Of a stretch of DNA of 64,000 bases, positions 41,642 to 51,184 are shown in pieces. Source of the stretch: Pratylenchus scribneri (Eukaryota > Nematoda > Chromadorea > Rhabditida > Pratylenchidae); NCBI GenBank assembly GCA_030063045.1, contig JAQSEB010000016.1, forward strand, positions 1,054,001 through 1,118,000. Reading direction: 5' to 3'. Both the position numbers and the translations under genes were made by a program. Position 1 is the stretch's first letter; each line of letters begins with the position of its first letter. The notes beneath the pieces were generated by a model. It was not told the origin of the DNA, made no database searches, and was given only the letters and a program-made list of their open reading frames with translations.

Positions 41642-43377
41642 ATGAATTCGACTTTTGCTCTCTCACCATATCCATCTGGTTCAATTTTAGACCAGGTAAA
41701 TGCAATCTAATAAAAAATTCTTATTTTCTAAATTTACACTATTTTGTATTGATTTTATTAAATAAAATTCAAGAATAATTAAAAATTGATAAAATCTGTC
41801 TAAAATAAATAATTTTATTCAGCTTTTTCAAAAACATCATGACAGTGGATTCTCCGCACAATATTTTCTACTATATAATTGTCCACAATTTTTGTCTGCT
41901 TTCATTAATATTTTACTGAATTTGTCATTGATTTTTGTTTCAATCAAATCCAGGTAATAAAAAGAAAAAAATGTTAATTCCCATTTTTCGCAAAAGAACA
42001 AAACTTCACAATCCGTTCAATTATTTCATCACCTTCGAATCCTTCACATCCATCTTGTTAGCCTATGGATGTTTTTCTGGCGTTTGGCTCCCACTCTCTG
42101 GGCAAAATGTTGCACGAATTGAAATTTGCATATTATTGAAAGTACTCAGCTTTGTTGCGGTTACAATGCAAACAGCAATGATGGTGTTCATCAGTTTGGA
42201 ACGATTAATTTGCGTTCTATTTCCTGTTTTGTAAGATTAAATTTAATATAATTAAAATATTTTTTTTTAAAATAATTTTTTCATTGTTTTTAGCTATCGA
42301 AATAAATTGTTAATTGAATGGAAACATTTTTATATTCTCAGTGTTCTTATATTTGATACTATATTTGGTGGCATAATGGGCTATTTTATTCTCTCGAACA
42401 CACTTGATGCAAAGTAAGAAACCAATGTTTTTAACCAATATTATTAAAAAAAATTTTTCATTTTTAGACATTATTATTTGTGCAATTTCATCGATTTTCT
42501 CAATGAAAATGGTAGAAAATATTTATATAAAGGAAATATGTTTGCTGAAATCTTGGTGTTGGCAGTTTATGTTATCATTTTATTTTTGATTATCAAAGCC
42601 AGAATTCAGCGAGTAAAATGTGAATAAATTTTTTTGTTTAATTAGAAAATAATTTCCTATTGGTAATCGTCTTTACGATTAAATCTCTTTCGCTAGTAAA
42701 GAACCCGTTCATATAAAATGCTTTGAAATCTATTGGTTTAAAATTTGTATTCACAATTAACTATTAATTCAAAATAATATCATATCTAATAGTTTAAACG
42801 GGTTTATAATAAATGGTTTAAAACTATTCAAAATTAATGCTTTAGAATTTGTTCATAACTAATAATTAAAAATTGAAAGCTAATTTTTTAAAACACAAAG
42901 AGAACTACATTAAAAATTTATTAATCTGTATTTTTAAAGTAATGGACGCGAAAAATATGCAAATTTTGCGCTCTTTGAATGTTATTATGGGCATAATTAT
43001 ATTTGGTTGGCTTATCAATGCTTCAAGCGTAATTTATGTGCCCCTTTTCAAAATATCCGATTCTGATTGGCTAAAAATATATCCATACATAAATTCAATA
43101 TCCTTATTCGCTTCGGCATGCAATGGCCCTGTCTTATTTGCATTGAGGTATTTTAAATAAATTGAATTATTATTTAAAAATTTTTTAATTTATTTAAATT
43201 GTTTTAAAATTTTAATATTAATTTTATTTTTTTATGATAAATAATTATTTTTTAATCTACAATCAAGAATATCGAAAATGCTATCAATCCGTTTTCCCAT
43301 GGTTACTTAGAGGAAAACAAACACAGACGACGACAGTTCAAGTGATTTCTTCACAGATGAAAATTCAAACGATTTAA
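41642..43377 (+). pseudogene. 7TM receptor gene (rhodopsin-like/SRSX-like), probably damaged
   Basis: Exons 41642-41695, 41823-41953, 41997-42230, 42294-42413 and 42468-42612 join in frame and encode transmembrane segments 1-5. ISLERLICVLFPVFYRNK is a DRY-like motif ending the third segment, typical of SRSX-type and rhodopsin-like receptors. Segments 6-7 continue at about 42941-43148 (MDAKNMQILRSLNVIMGIII...) and a tail EYRKCYQSVFPWLL at about 43270-43377. Using the GT..AG sites I can see, both of the last two junctions are out of frame: one meets TAA and the other reads through the wrong frame. Either the gene is a recent pseudogene, or a small exon or unusual site is missed. It is not closely related to the two receptors at 11-28 kb. 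Confidence 0.6.
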
Positions 43378-44050
43378 ATTTTTAATTTAATTTTATTTTC
43401 AACATTGATAAACCGATATAACGATAAAAGCACATACCATATAAATAATGTTTTTGACTTTTTTTTTTTACATTTTTGACTTTTTTGGGGAAAATTCATT
43501 ATAAAAACAAATTTTTCTGAAGCCTTGGTAAAATTCACAGATAAATCTAAATAAATGAATATTTAAGCAGGCCAGTCTATAATAATTACAAATTACAATT
43601 ATATTTATTGGATAAATTTAGTAAATTAAAAGTAAACAAATCACAATTTGATATCCAATAATTTGCATTTTATAGGACATTTTAATAGGATATTTTCAAA
43701 AGAAAAAGTATCTTGCAAAATTTTTTATTAAAATTGTAATTTGAAACCAATTATGTGTTCATCCCAATCCCAATTCACAAAATTCTGCCAACACATCAAT
43801 AAAACAGAAAAGTGTGAATTGGATGAAATGAAGTTTGGCCTACCCCAAACAAATGCATATGATTTGCATATTGGATGGATAATTTTTTGTTTTGAAAGTC
43901 GAGAAAAAAGATAATATTCGAATATTTTCTCTATGGATTAGGTTGATTGAATTTCGATATCGAGTAAAAATAAAACAAGTTTTCGTATTTTTACCCAGTG
44001 CCCACGGATTTGAATAATTTTTTGTTTTAATACAGATATCGCATTTTCAG
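43378..44050. other. Intergenic DNA and upstream module of the next secreted gene
   Basis: From about 43790 the TTTGCATATTGGATGGATAATTTTT box and neighbouring AT-rich blocks seen before other family promoters appear. No gene. Confidence 0.5.
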
Positions 44051-44055
44051 GGGCA

Positions 44056-44072
44056 TTTATAAGCCCGTTGGA
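44056..44072 (+). promoter_or_regulatory. Family core promoter of the gene at 44167
   Basis: TTTATAAGCCCGTTGGAAG, with CTCATCATTTTTCAT downstream, about 100 bp before the ATG; one base change in the CCAAT-like half. Confidence 0.7.
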
Positions 44073-44166
44073 AGACTATTTGTCGCAAAAACTCATCATT
44101 TTTCATACCTTCCAATTTATCTTAATTCTTCATATTTTCTTCGATTCTGAATATTCTCCGAATAAA

Positions 44167-45580
44167 ATGGTTTCCAGCAAAAATGTCTTCCCAATGTTGT
44201 TCTTCATCTTGCTAATCATTTTGTTGATTCAACAGCATTTTGTGCAGGTAGACGGTCAACCAGATTGTGTTCCGGAGGGCATAGGTATATAAATATGTAT
44301 AATTTAGGATTATTTTTCTACAGTAGCTATTGTTTTATTCCTACAAATATTTTTATATTGTGATTGAAGGATGCATTATTTAATGGACAATAATTTTCTC
44401 AGCTTGTAGGTTTTAGTGCCAGCAATTTTGAAGAGTAATAAACTATTTGATGCCATACTTACAAGCAGTGTTGTAATAACGTCCTCGTCTTTCGTCTCGT
44501 CCTCGTCTTCGTCCTCGTCTCGTCTTAAAAAAAAGACGAAATGACGAGACGAGGGACGAGGGGGTAAAAAGGGCAAGACGAAAGGACGAGACGAGGGACG
44601 AGGGGGTAAAAATGGCAAGACGAAAGGACGAGACGAGAGACGAGGGGGTAAAAAGGGCAAGACGAAAGGACGAGACGAGGGACGAGGGGGAAAAAGGTAG
44701 AGGACGAGAAGACGGACGAGAGGAAGAGAAAGAGAAAAAAAAGAAAGCAGCAGCCGTAGGCCCCTCAGCCCTCCCTCATAAAATAAGCACTAAGCAGCGA
44801 CCAGCGAGGAAAATTCAAGGAAGAAGGGAAAGGGAGGAGAAGGAGAGAGCATAGAGTAATAGATTCCATTTTCCTTGTTCCATCCTGCTACTGTTTAACT
44901 CGCATTCGCCGCATTTCCAAATTCCATTTCCATCCAACCGCGAAGAGTTAAACAAAAGTCAAAACAAAACTCAAAGCGAACAAAACGAAATTTTAATAAA
45001 TTTTCCACATTTTTCGAGTAATTTCATAAATTAAGGTAAAAGACGAAATGACGAGACGAGGGACGAGGGGGTAAAAAGGGCAAGACGAAAGGACGAGACG
45101 AGGGACGAGGGGGTAAAAAGGGCAAGACGAAAGGACGAGACGAGGGACGAGGGGGTAAAAAGGGCAAGACGAAAGGACGAGACGAGGGACGAGGGGGTAA
45201 AAAGGGCAAGACGAAAGGACGAGACGAGGGACGAGGGGGTAAAAAGGGCAAGACGAAAGGACGAGACGAGGGACGAGACTTTGAAATTTTTACAACACTG
45301 CTTACAAGCTTCTAAATAAAATGACTTATTCATTTTTTTGATATTTTTTAATATAAGGAACAAAAATCAAATAAAAAATATTTCAAATATTCATTTCATT
45401 TTTCTAAAGGCAGGATTTTGTAAATTTTCTCTAAAGTTATGCCTAGACAAAATTATTTTTAATTATTTATTCCTTTTTATAGCATGTTATCCTGACGGTG
45501 ACCCATGTTGCGGCAACCTAAAATGTAGACCTTTTTTCATAAGCGATTTGCCATTGGTGCATCAATGTATCGAGGAATGA
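44167..45580 (+). CDS. Small secreted knottin-like protein (71 aa)
   Basis: Exons 44167-44284 and 45483-45580 join in phase 1 to 71 residues. The signal peptide core is MLFFILLIILLIQ, then VDGQPDC. The cysteine order is C-x6-C-x6-CC-x4-C, with a last Cys after a 16-residue loop, much longer than in siblings. The 1.2-kb intron contains a complete hAT-like MITE with perfect target duplication, so the ancestral intron was about 355 bp. Function unknown; secretion is expected. Confidence 0.75.
44466..45300. mobile_element. hAT-like MITE with GACGAG core (835 bp, 8-bp TSD CTTACAAG)
   Basis: Terminal inverted repeats CAGTGTTGTAA and TTACAACACTG (with one extra T run) are flanked on both sides by CTTACAAG. 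The interior holds two purine-rich tandem arrays (44525-44700 and 45040-45290) of a 42-bp unit built from GACGAGACGAGGGACGAGG, separated by about 330 bp of non-repetitive DNA with Lys/Arg-rich spurious frames. No transposase is present. Confidence 0.9.
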
Positions 45581-46194
45581 GCCTAATTGAAAGTGAACTA
45601 CAAAATTGCAACTTATTAAATAGACTCGAAAATATCCAAACAATTTGAAAATGTCAAAGATTTATTTTATTATTAAATTGATTCATTGAAGATAAATATA
45701 AGAATTATTAAACCTTAAAATCCAAATGAATGGCTCCAAAATGCGAAAATTAAATTCTAAACAAAGTCATTTTTCTGGCATCACTTGATAAATGTTAATT
45801 GAATTGTATGTCATAAAATATATTTAGATAATTTATAATATTTTTCTAAAAAAGAACTCGAAAATTTCATATTTTCACTCATAGTTAGTTGGTTACGATG
45901 GAAGAATTCTTCCAAACTTTTATATTTTTAATATTTGATTTGCTACCATTTAGGTTTAAATTCAATTTTTCTTTTCCAATTTTATTCTACATAAAATCGA
46001 CCGGCAAAAATTTATCGAATTGTTCGTAAACATCAGCTTGGCTCTGGTCATCAATTTGTACACGGAACGATTGGGCCTTAGCATTCATCCTGAAAAAGGA
46101 GAACAAGGAAGCAAAATTGGTTTGCATTTTGGCACCAAGGATTATGACAATTTTTTTTGTTTTGATATGAACACAAATTTGTCCCATATGGGGC

Positions 46195-46215
46195 CCCTAT
46201 AAGCCCATTGGAAAA
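46195..46215 (+). promoter_or_regulatory. Orphan copy of the family promoter
   Basis: CCTATAAGCCCATTGGAAAA, then CCATCATTCAATTCC and TTTATCCAAATTCG, as at active genes, but no signal-peptide exon follows. A MITE lies about 120 bp downstream. Confidence 0.6.
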
Positions 46216-46337
46216 TCACACAAATCCATCATTCAATTCCAAAAAATTTATCCAAATTCGACAAATAATTTATCGTTTTTCGTCCAAATTTATCAACTTA
46301 TTTCTTTTTTGGAATTTTTTCTAAATTGAGGTCGAAA

Positions 46338-46445
46338 CAGAGATGAGTTTCGGGCCAACTTTTGCCGACCCGGCTTGGGCGACCCTCGATCGGCCCGTAC
46401 AGTAATCGATACGAAAAATCTCGGGCCGGGCCCAACTCATCTGTG
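46338..46445. mobile_element. hAT-like MITE with GGGCC core (108 bp)
   Basis: Ends CAGAGATGAGTT and AACTCATCTGTG are inverted repeats with one mismatch. The flanking 8 bp are GGTCGAAA and GATCGAAA (7 of 8 match). The core is CGGGCC/GGGCCC-rich, in strong contrast to the AT-rich surroundings. Confidence 0.7.
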
Positions 46446-46863
46446 GATCGAAAACACATTGGGCGAATGGCATTGAGCATTGTTGACAAAAAATTATCAT
46501 GAAAATTACCAAAAACATTGATAAAAACATGTTTTATGTAGGTTTCAAACTTTAAAGTTAGCAAAAAAATATTGAAATCTATAAAAATCCGCTCTCTAAT
46601 AATTAATATACTTCATTTATCATTTTGAATATTCGAAAAAAAAGACAGAACAAAGAATACTAAATTTTATGGAGGGAATAACTTTTGGATTTAAATAAAA
46701 ATCACAAAATAAAAACCTCCAAGAAAAGAAATCATCTTATAGGATAGGAATAAAGAAATGATAAAATGTTAAAATTAATGCTCGGATTCATAATATTGCC
46801 AATGTCAAAGTCCAATTAGCCATTTGTTGAAGTTCTCGTACACATTCTGCTTTCCTTCAAGCT

Positions 46864-47304
46864 TCAACGAACACAATAGCTCCTTTCTTTATTTTCATCA
46901 TAAACACATTTTCCACTGCAACAATCGGAACCGAAAACACATGCTAAAATGTCATACACATATAAAATAATTTTTCAAGGCATAAAACTTTAAAATAAGA
47001 TTATATGAGAAAATGAAAATTAATCCACCCCTTTGGGAAATTGTATCAGTTTGCTAATATATCAATTGTTTTTCTTAAATTGGTTAATATTGAATTTTAA
47101 ATTATGTATTTTAAATCAAAATCTCAACAAATTAATGATAGGAATGAGAAAATGATCACAATGGAATGTTTGGCCTTAATTATACATACCTAGGCCATTT
47201 GGGCCGCATTGACCGTCCACCTCCACAACATGCTGTTGAATCAACAAAATGATCAGCAAGAGAAATGAGAATAAAATGGGGAAGGCATTTTTGTTGGAAG
47301 CCAT
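46864..47304 (-). CDS. Small secreted knottin-like protein (64 aa)
   Basis: Minus-strand exons 47190-47304 and 46864-46943 join in phase 1 to 64 residues. The signal peptide (ILFSFLLLIILLIQQH) is followed by VDGQC. The cysteine order is C-x6-C-x5-CC-x3-C-x10-C, the knottin framework with a long charged last loop (VYDENKERSY). The promoter, TATAAGCCCATTGGAAA on the minus strand at 47382-47398, is intact. It is the divergent partner of the gene at 47859; the signal exons are nearly the same but the mature parts differ. Confidence 0.8.
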
Positions 47305-47381
47305 TTTTTCTTAGTATATATTGGAATTGAGGGAATTTGGATAAAATGGATTTGCTGGAAAATGATGGGTTTATTTGACTT

Positions 47382-47398
47382 TCCAATGGGCTTATAAA
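47382..47398 (-). promoter_or_regulatory. Family core promoter of the gene at 47304
   Basis: Minus-strand TATAAGCCCATTGGAAAG, then CCCATCATTTTCC, about 90 bp before the ATG. Confidence 0.75.
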
Positions 47399-47762
47399 TG
47401 CCCTCAAAATGGAGTAAATTTTCCACTTTAGCAAATAAAAAAAATTTATTCAAATCCTTGGGCCACAATTTCGAACATTTCGAACAATTTTATTTTCTTT
47501 TTTTCTCTGTTCAAACAAAAAATAAAATTATTTTAATCCGTGGGACAAAAATGCGAATATTTATGCTAGCTCATCTTCCTATCTTCACATAGAAAAAAAA
47601 ACATTTAGAACAAATTATATAATATCAATGTTCGTATTTATGGCCCATGGATTTGGATAATTTTTTTATGTTAAAATTGTTCGAATTGTTCGAAATTGTG
47701 GCCCAAGGATTTGAATAAATTTTTTTTTGCTAAAGTGGAAAATTTACTCCATTGTGAGGGCC

Positions 47763-47781
47763 TTTATAAGCCAATTGGAAA
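47763..47781 (+). promoter_or_regulatory. Family core promoter of the gene at 47859
   Basis: TTTATAAGCCAATTGGAAAG followed by CCCATCATTTTCCAAC, about 95 bp before the ATG. Confidence 0.75.
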
Positions 47782-47858
47782 GTCAAATAAACCCATCATT
47801 TTCCAACAAATCTATCTTATCCAAATTCCCTCAATTCAATATATACTAATAAGAAAAA

Positions 47859-49009
47859 ATGGCTTCCAACAAAAATGCCTTCCCAAAATTGCTCGTCTTC
47901 TCATTTCTCTTGCTAATCATTTTGTTGATTCAACAGCATGTTTTGCATGTGAATGGTCAATGCACCCCAATTGGCGCAGGTATATATATGTTGGGGTGAA
48001 AGTTGAAAATCGGCGAAAGTTGAAATTTACACACTATTTCGCCGAAGAAGCAGAGTACAAACCTAACCCTAGCCCTTAGCCCCTACCCCTAATCCCATGC
48101 TGCCGAGCCCCTAACCCTAAACCAGGGTTGCCGCGGATACGCGAAAAAGTCGGATACGGATATCGGATCGGATATGCCAAAATTTTCGGATACGGATATC
48201 GGATTTCGGATACGAAAAAACACCGGATTTCGGGTTTCGGATATCGGATTTCGGATAAATTTCGAATAAAGTGAAAAAATTTTCTTCATATTTTAAATCC
48301 AAAAATTTTTATTGTGCAAAATAATAAAATGATATTCAAAATTCGTTGAGATTAAAGAAAATTTATAAAAATAAAGGAAATCCATTCGAAAAAAATTAAA
48401 TAATTTTCTATTTAAAAATCCCAAAAATTTCGGATTTCGGATCGGATATGCCAAAATTTTCGGATACGGATATCGGATTTCGGATACGAAAAAACACCGG
48501 ATTTCGGGTTTCGGATATCGGATTTCGGATACGGATAGGCAACCCTGCCCTAAACCCATAGTTAGTTTTTCAAAATATCGATTTATTCTGCTTCTCCGAC
48601 GAAAATAGTGTGTAAATTTCAACTTTCGCCGAATTTCAACTTTCGCCGCGACATATATACATAAAACATAATTAAGGGAGGGCATAATATTCCAATGTGC
48701 TCATTTTCTCATTCCTATCATTAATTTGTTGAGATTTTTTAAAGATTATTAATTTGTTGAGATTATGATTGCAAGTACATAATTTAAAATTCAATATTAA
48801 CCAATTTATAAAAAAAAGCTATTGAAATATTAGCAAACTTGATACAATTTTCCAAAGGGGTGGATTAATCTACATTTTCTCATATAATCTTATTTTAAAG
48901 TTTTATGCCTTGAAAAATTATTTTATATGTGTATGACATTTTAGCATGTATTGCCACTTCCGAGTGTTGCGGAGAAGGATTTTGTGTTGATAGATTTTGT
49001 GAAGCTTGA
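47859..49009 (+). CDS. Small secreted knottin-like protein (61 aa)
   Basis: Exons 47859-47979 and 48945-49009 join in phase 1 to 61 residues. The signal peptide is LLVFSFLLLIILLIQQHV, then VNGQC. The cysteine order is C-x6-C-x5-CC-x4-C-x4-C. The 965-bp intron is mostly a nested pair of transposons; without them it would be about 290 bp. It is the divergent partner of the gene at 47304. No function is assignable beyond secretion and a disulphide-rich fold. Confidence 0.8.
47985..48660. mobile_element. Inverted-repeat element, host of a nested MITE
   Basis: Both arms carry GGCGAAAGTTGAAATTTACA and the AAATAGTGTGTAAATTTCAA complement, giving TIRs of about 70 bp that end in TATATATGT. The inner flank is a degenerate CCCTAACCCTAGCCC run. 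A second MITE (48123-48547) has inserted in that run. The flanks are TA-rich, so the target duplication is ambiguous. Confidence 0.7.
48123..48547. mobile_element. hAT-like MITE with GGATATCGGAT core (425 bp, 8-bp TSD CCCTAAAC)
   Basis: Terminal repeats CAGGGTTGCC and GGCAACCCTG are perfect over 10 bp and are flanked on both sides by CCCTAAAC. The two flanks of the interior are degenerate repeats of GGATATCGGATTTCGGATAC; the middle is AT-rich. No ORF of its own. Nested in the element at 47985. Confidence 0.92.
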
Positions 49010-51184
49010 AGGAAAGCAGAATGTGTACGAGAACTTCCCCTTACATTTGATGAATGAAAGAGAAGAAAATAAACTGAAAATATAATTGAGAAGAAAATTT
49101 TCAAATTCAACCGACAAATATAATTGCAAAATATTCGCAAAGTCAAAAAACTGTTAATCCATTTCGATAAATTTTAAAAAACCAATGTGAAATTTGAATG
49201 GATTTTTAGAATAAAATTTGGAAAATATAAATTGAAATTGCACAAAAATGGAAGCAAATCACATGTCAAAAATAAATATATAATTTTCCGTTTTATTATT
49301 GGAATCAGCAAAAGAATTCATCTTTTGAAAAAATGAAAATTGATATCTAAATATTTATAATTATATATAAATATAATTTAATTATTTTTTGAAAAGAATG
49401 ATGAATAATTAATTTTGATCAGACAATTTTTTTTAACTCATATTCCAACCGAATAATATTATTTAAAAACACAACAAAAATATTATATACTCTTTTGACT
49501 TGATAAGATGTTTCGATTTGCATTTTGGATGGATAATTTTGATCATTCTTGCCACGATAGGGTGAGGGTTGAGGGAATAAGCAAAAAATATTCGCTTTTT
49601 GGGCTTTTTAGATTTTTGAAATTGAGGAAAATTTGCCCATTTGATTTTTTAGTCTGTTTCATAAACGGTACTGTGCTTTTCATAATTCTTAGCTCCAGCT
49701 CCGGCTTCGAGCTCCGACATTTAAAATTTTTTGCTTCGCGGGCTCAAACCTACAAAATTTTTCGCTCCGCTCCGGCTCCGGAAATTTTTTTTTCCGAAAT
49801 GGCTCCGGCGAATTTTTTTGATAAAAAAATTTTAAATAGATTCATTTTGATGGAAATATCAATTTTTCATTTATAATATACTGTGGAAATAGGAAAATAA
49901 TGAAAAAAGGAGAGACACAATATTGAATATTTTATAAAAAATGATCTAAAAAAGAAAATTTCTCTCAAAATCCGGAGTTGACCGGATTCCGCATTTTTGC
50001 ACAAGAATACGAAATTCGCGAAGATTTGGCGAAATCTGCGTTTTTGTACGATTCCGCGAAATTGCAAATTCCACGTTTTTGTTTTAACATACATATTTTT
50101 TCCTGATATTAATCCAGAGATTGGTAGACGTCAAGTTGAGCTTGACAGTCAAGGTTGACTTTGACCTTGACGTCAAGGTCAAGTCAAGTCAAGCTAGAAA
50201 ATTAAGGTCTCAGGTCAAGGTCAAGTCAAGTCAAGTTGGGAAATCCTAGGTCAAAGTCAAGCACTTTTCCTTGACATTTTGCTTAATGAGCTTTTAAAGG
50301 CCCCAAATTAGGGCAATTTTCCTTTATATCATTAAAAATTATCCAAATTCGTGGGTACAAAATTAGAAATAAACATTGTTTTCTTACTTAGATATCAAAA
50401 ATCAAAAAAAAAAATTTCCAAATCCTTGGATGGACCCTAAAAGCGAACTTTGTTTCTTTCCTCCTATCATAACCTGCTGATGCTGATTGAAAATAACAAT
50501 CAAAATTATCCATCTAAAATATAAATTCCATGAGTTTACTTGATAGGCCTTTTAGGCAAATTTTCCTCAGTTTCAAAAAAATACAAATCCTTGTGCCCAA
50601 AATGTGAACAACGTTTCTTCTTTTATTCCAATCATAACTTTGCAAGTATGATCAAAACTTTCCATCCAAATGCAAAACCCATATCTTTTTTGCCGGAGAG
50701 GCCCAAATTAATTCCATCTAATTCCCACTTTAGTGGTGAATATTGAAAATAAAGATTAATCGCATTTTGGCCCCTGGATTTGGATAATTTTTTTATTTAT
50801 GAAGAAAATTTGCTCAATTGAGTGTTAATAAATGAACGCGAATTCCTTTTTGGTGTCATAGTTATGGATTCGGCTTTGTAACCAAACCAAAGAACGATCG
50901 TAGAAAAATTACCACAAACTCCGTCAAATTTCGCCGATTGAAATTAAATTATTTCATTTTTTTATTTGAATGAAATCATTTTTTAATAAAATGAAAAAAA
51001 TTTTCAATGATAAATATAAACAAAAAGAAAAGAAATTGGAAGGAATACAATGATTTAAAAATTCTGAAGAATTTTCCATTGATGCTTAAAGCAAGAATTA
51101 AATTCTTTTGTTAAAAATGGAGAATAAAAATGAATGAATTATTCCATTTCAAATTATTCCTCATTTCAATTCTTGGTTTGAAAA
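49010..51184. other. Intergenic DNA with gene-less family upstream modules and simple-core repeats
   Basis: 49510-49560 and 50440-50850 repeat the upstream modules of the secreted family without a following gene. 49670-49810 is a CTCCGGCTCCG-core fragment related to 27295-27431. 49965-50080 has a GCGAAATTCCGC-like core. 50125-50275 is a GTCAAG-rich run (AAGGTCAAGTCAAGTCAAG). No coding sequence is supported. Confidence 0.6.

Larger units (their letters stand above)
45581..46850. other. Intergenic DNA with an orphan promoter and a small MITE
   Basis: The region contains a copy of the family promoter at 46195-46215 and a 108-bp MITE at 46338, both listed separately. No gene is seen. Confidence 0.55.
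46860..49010. repeat. Inverted duplication with two divergent secreted genes
   Basis: The minus gene (47304 down to 46864) and the plus gene (47859 to 49009) share signal exons, promoters and the sequence between. GGAGTAAATTTTCCACTTTA (47412) is the complement of TAAAGTGGAAAATTTACTCC (47733), and CCTTGGGCCACAATTTCGAA the complement of TTCGAAATTGTGGCCCAAGG. Transcription is outward from a centre at about 47.58 kb. Confidence 0.8.

Noticed and set aside
44612..45251. Basic and Pro/Arg-rich open frames
   Set aside because: They are translations of the GACGAG tandem repeat inside the MITE on both strands.
48089..48685. Open frames rich in Ile-Arg-Asn-Pro repeats
   Set aside because: They are products of the GGATATCGGAT repeat in the nested MITE.
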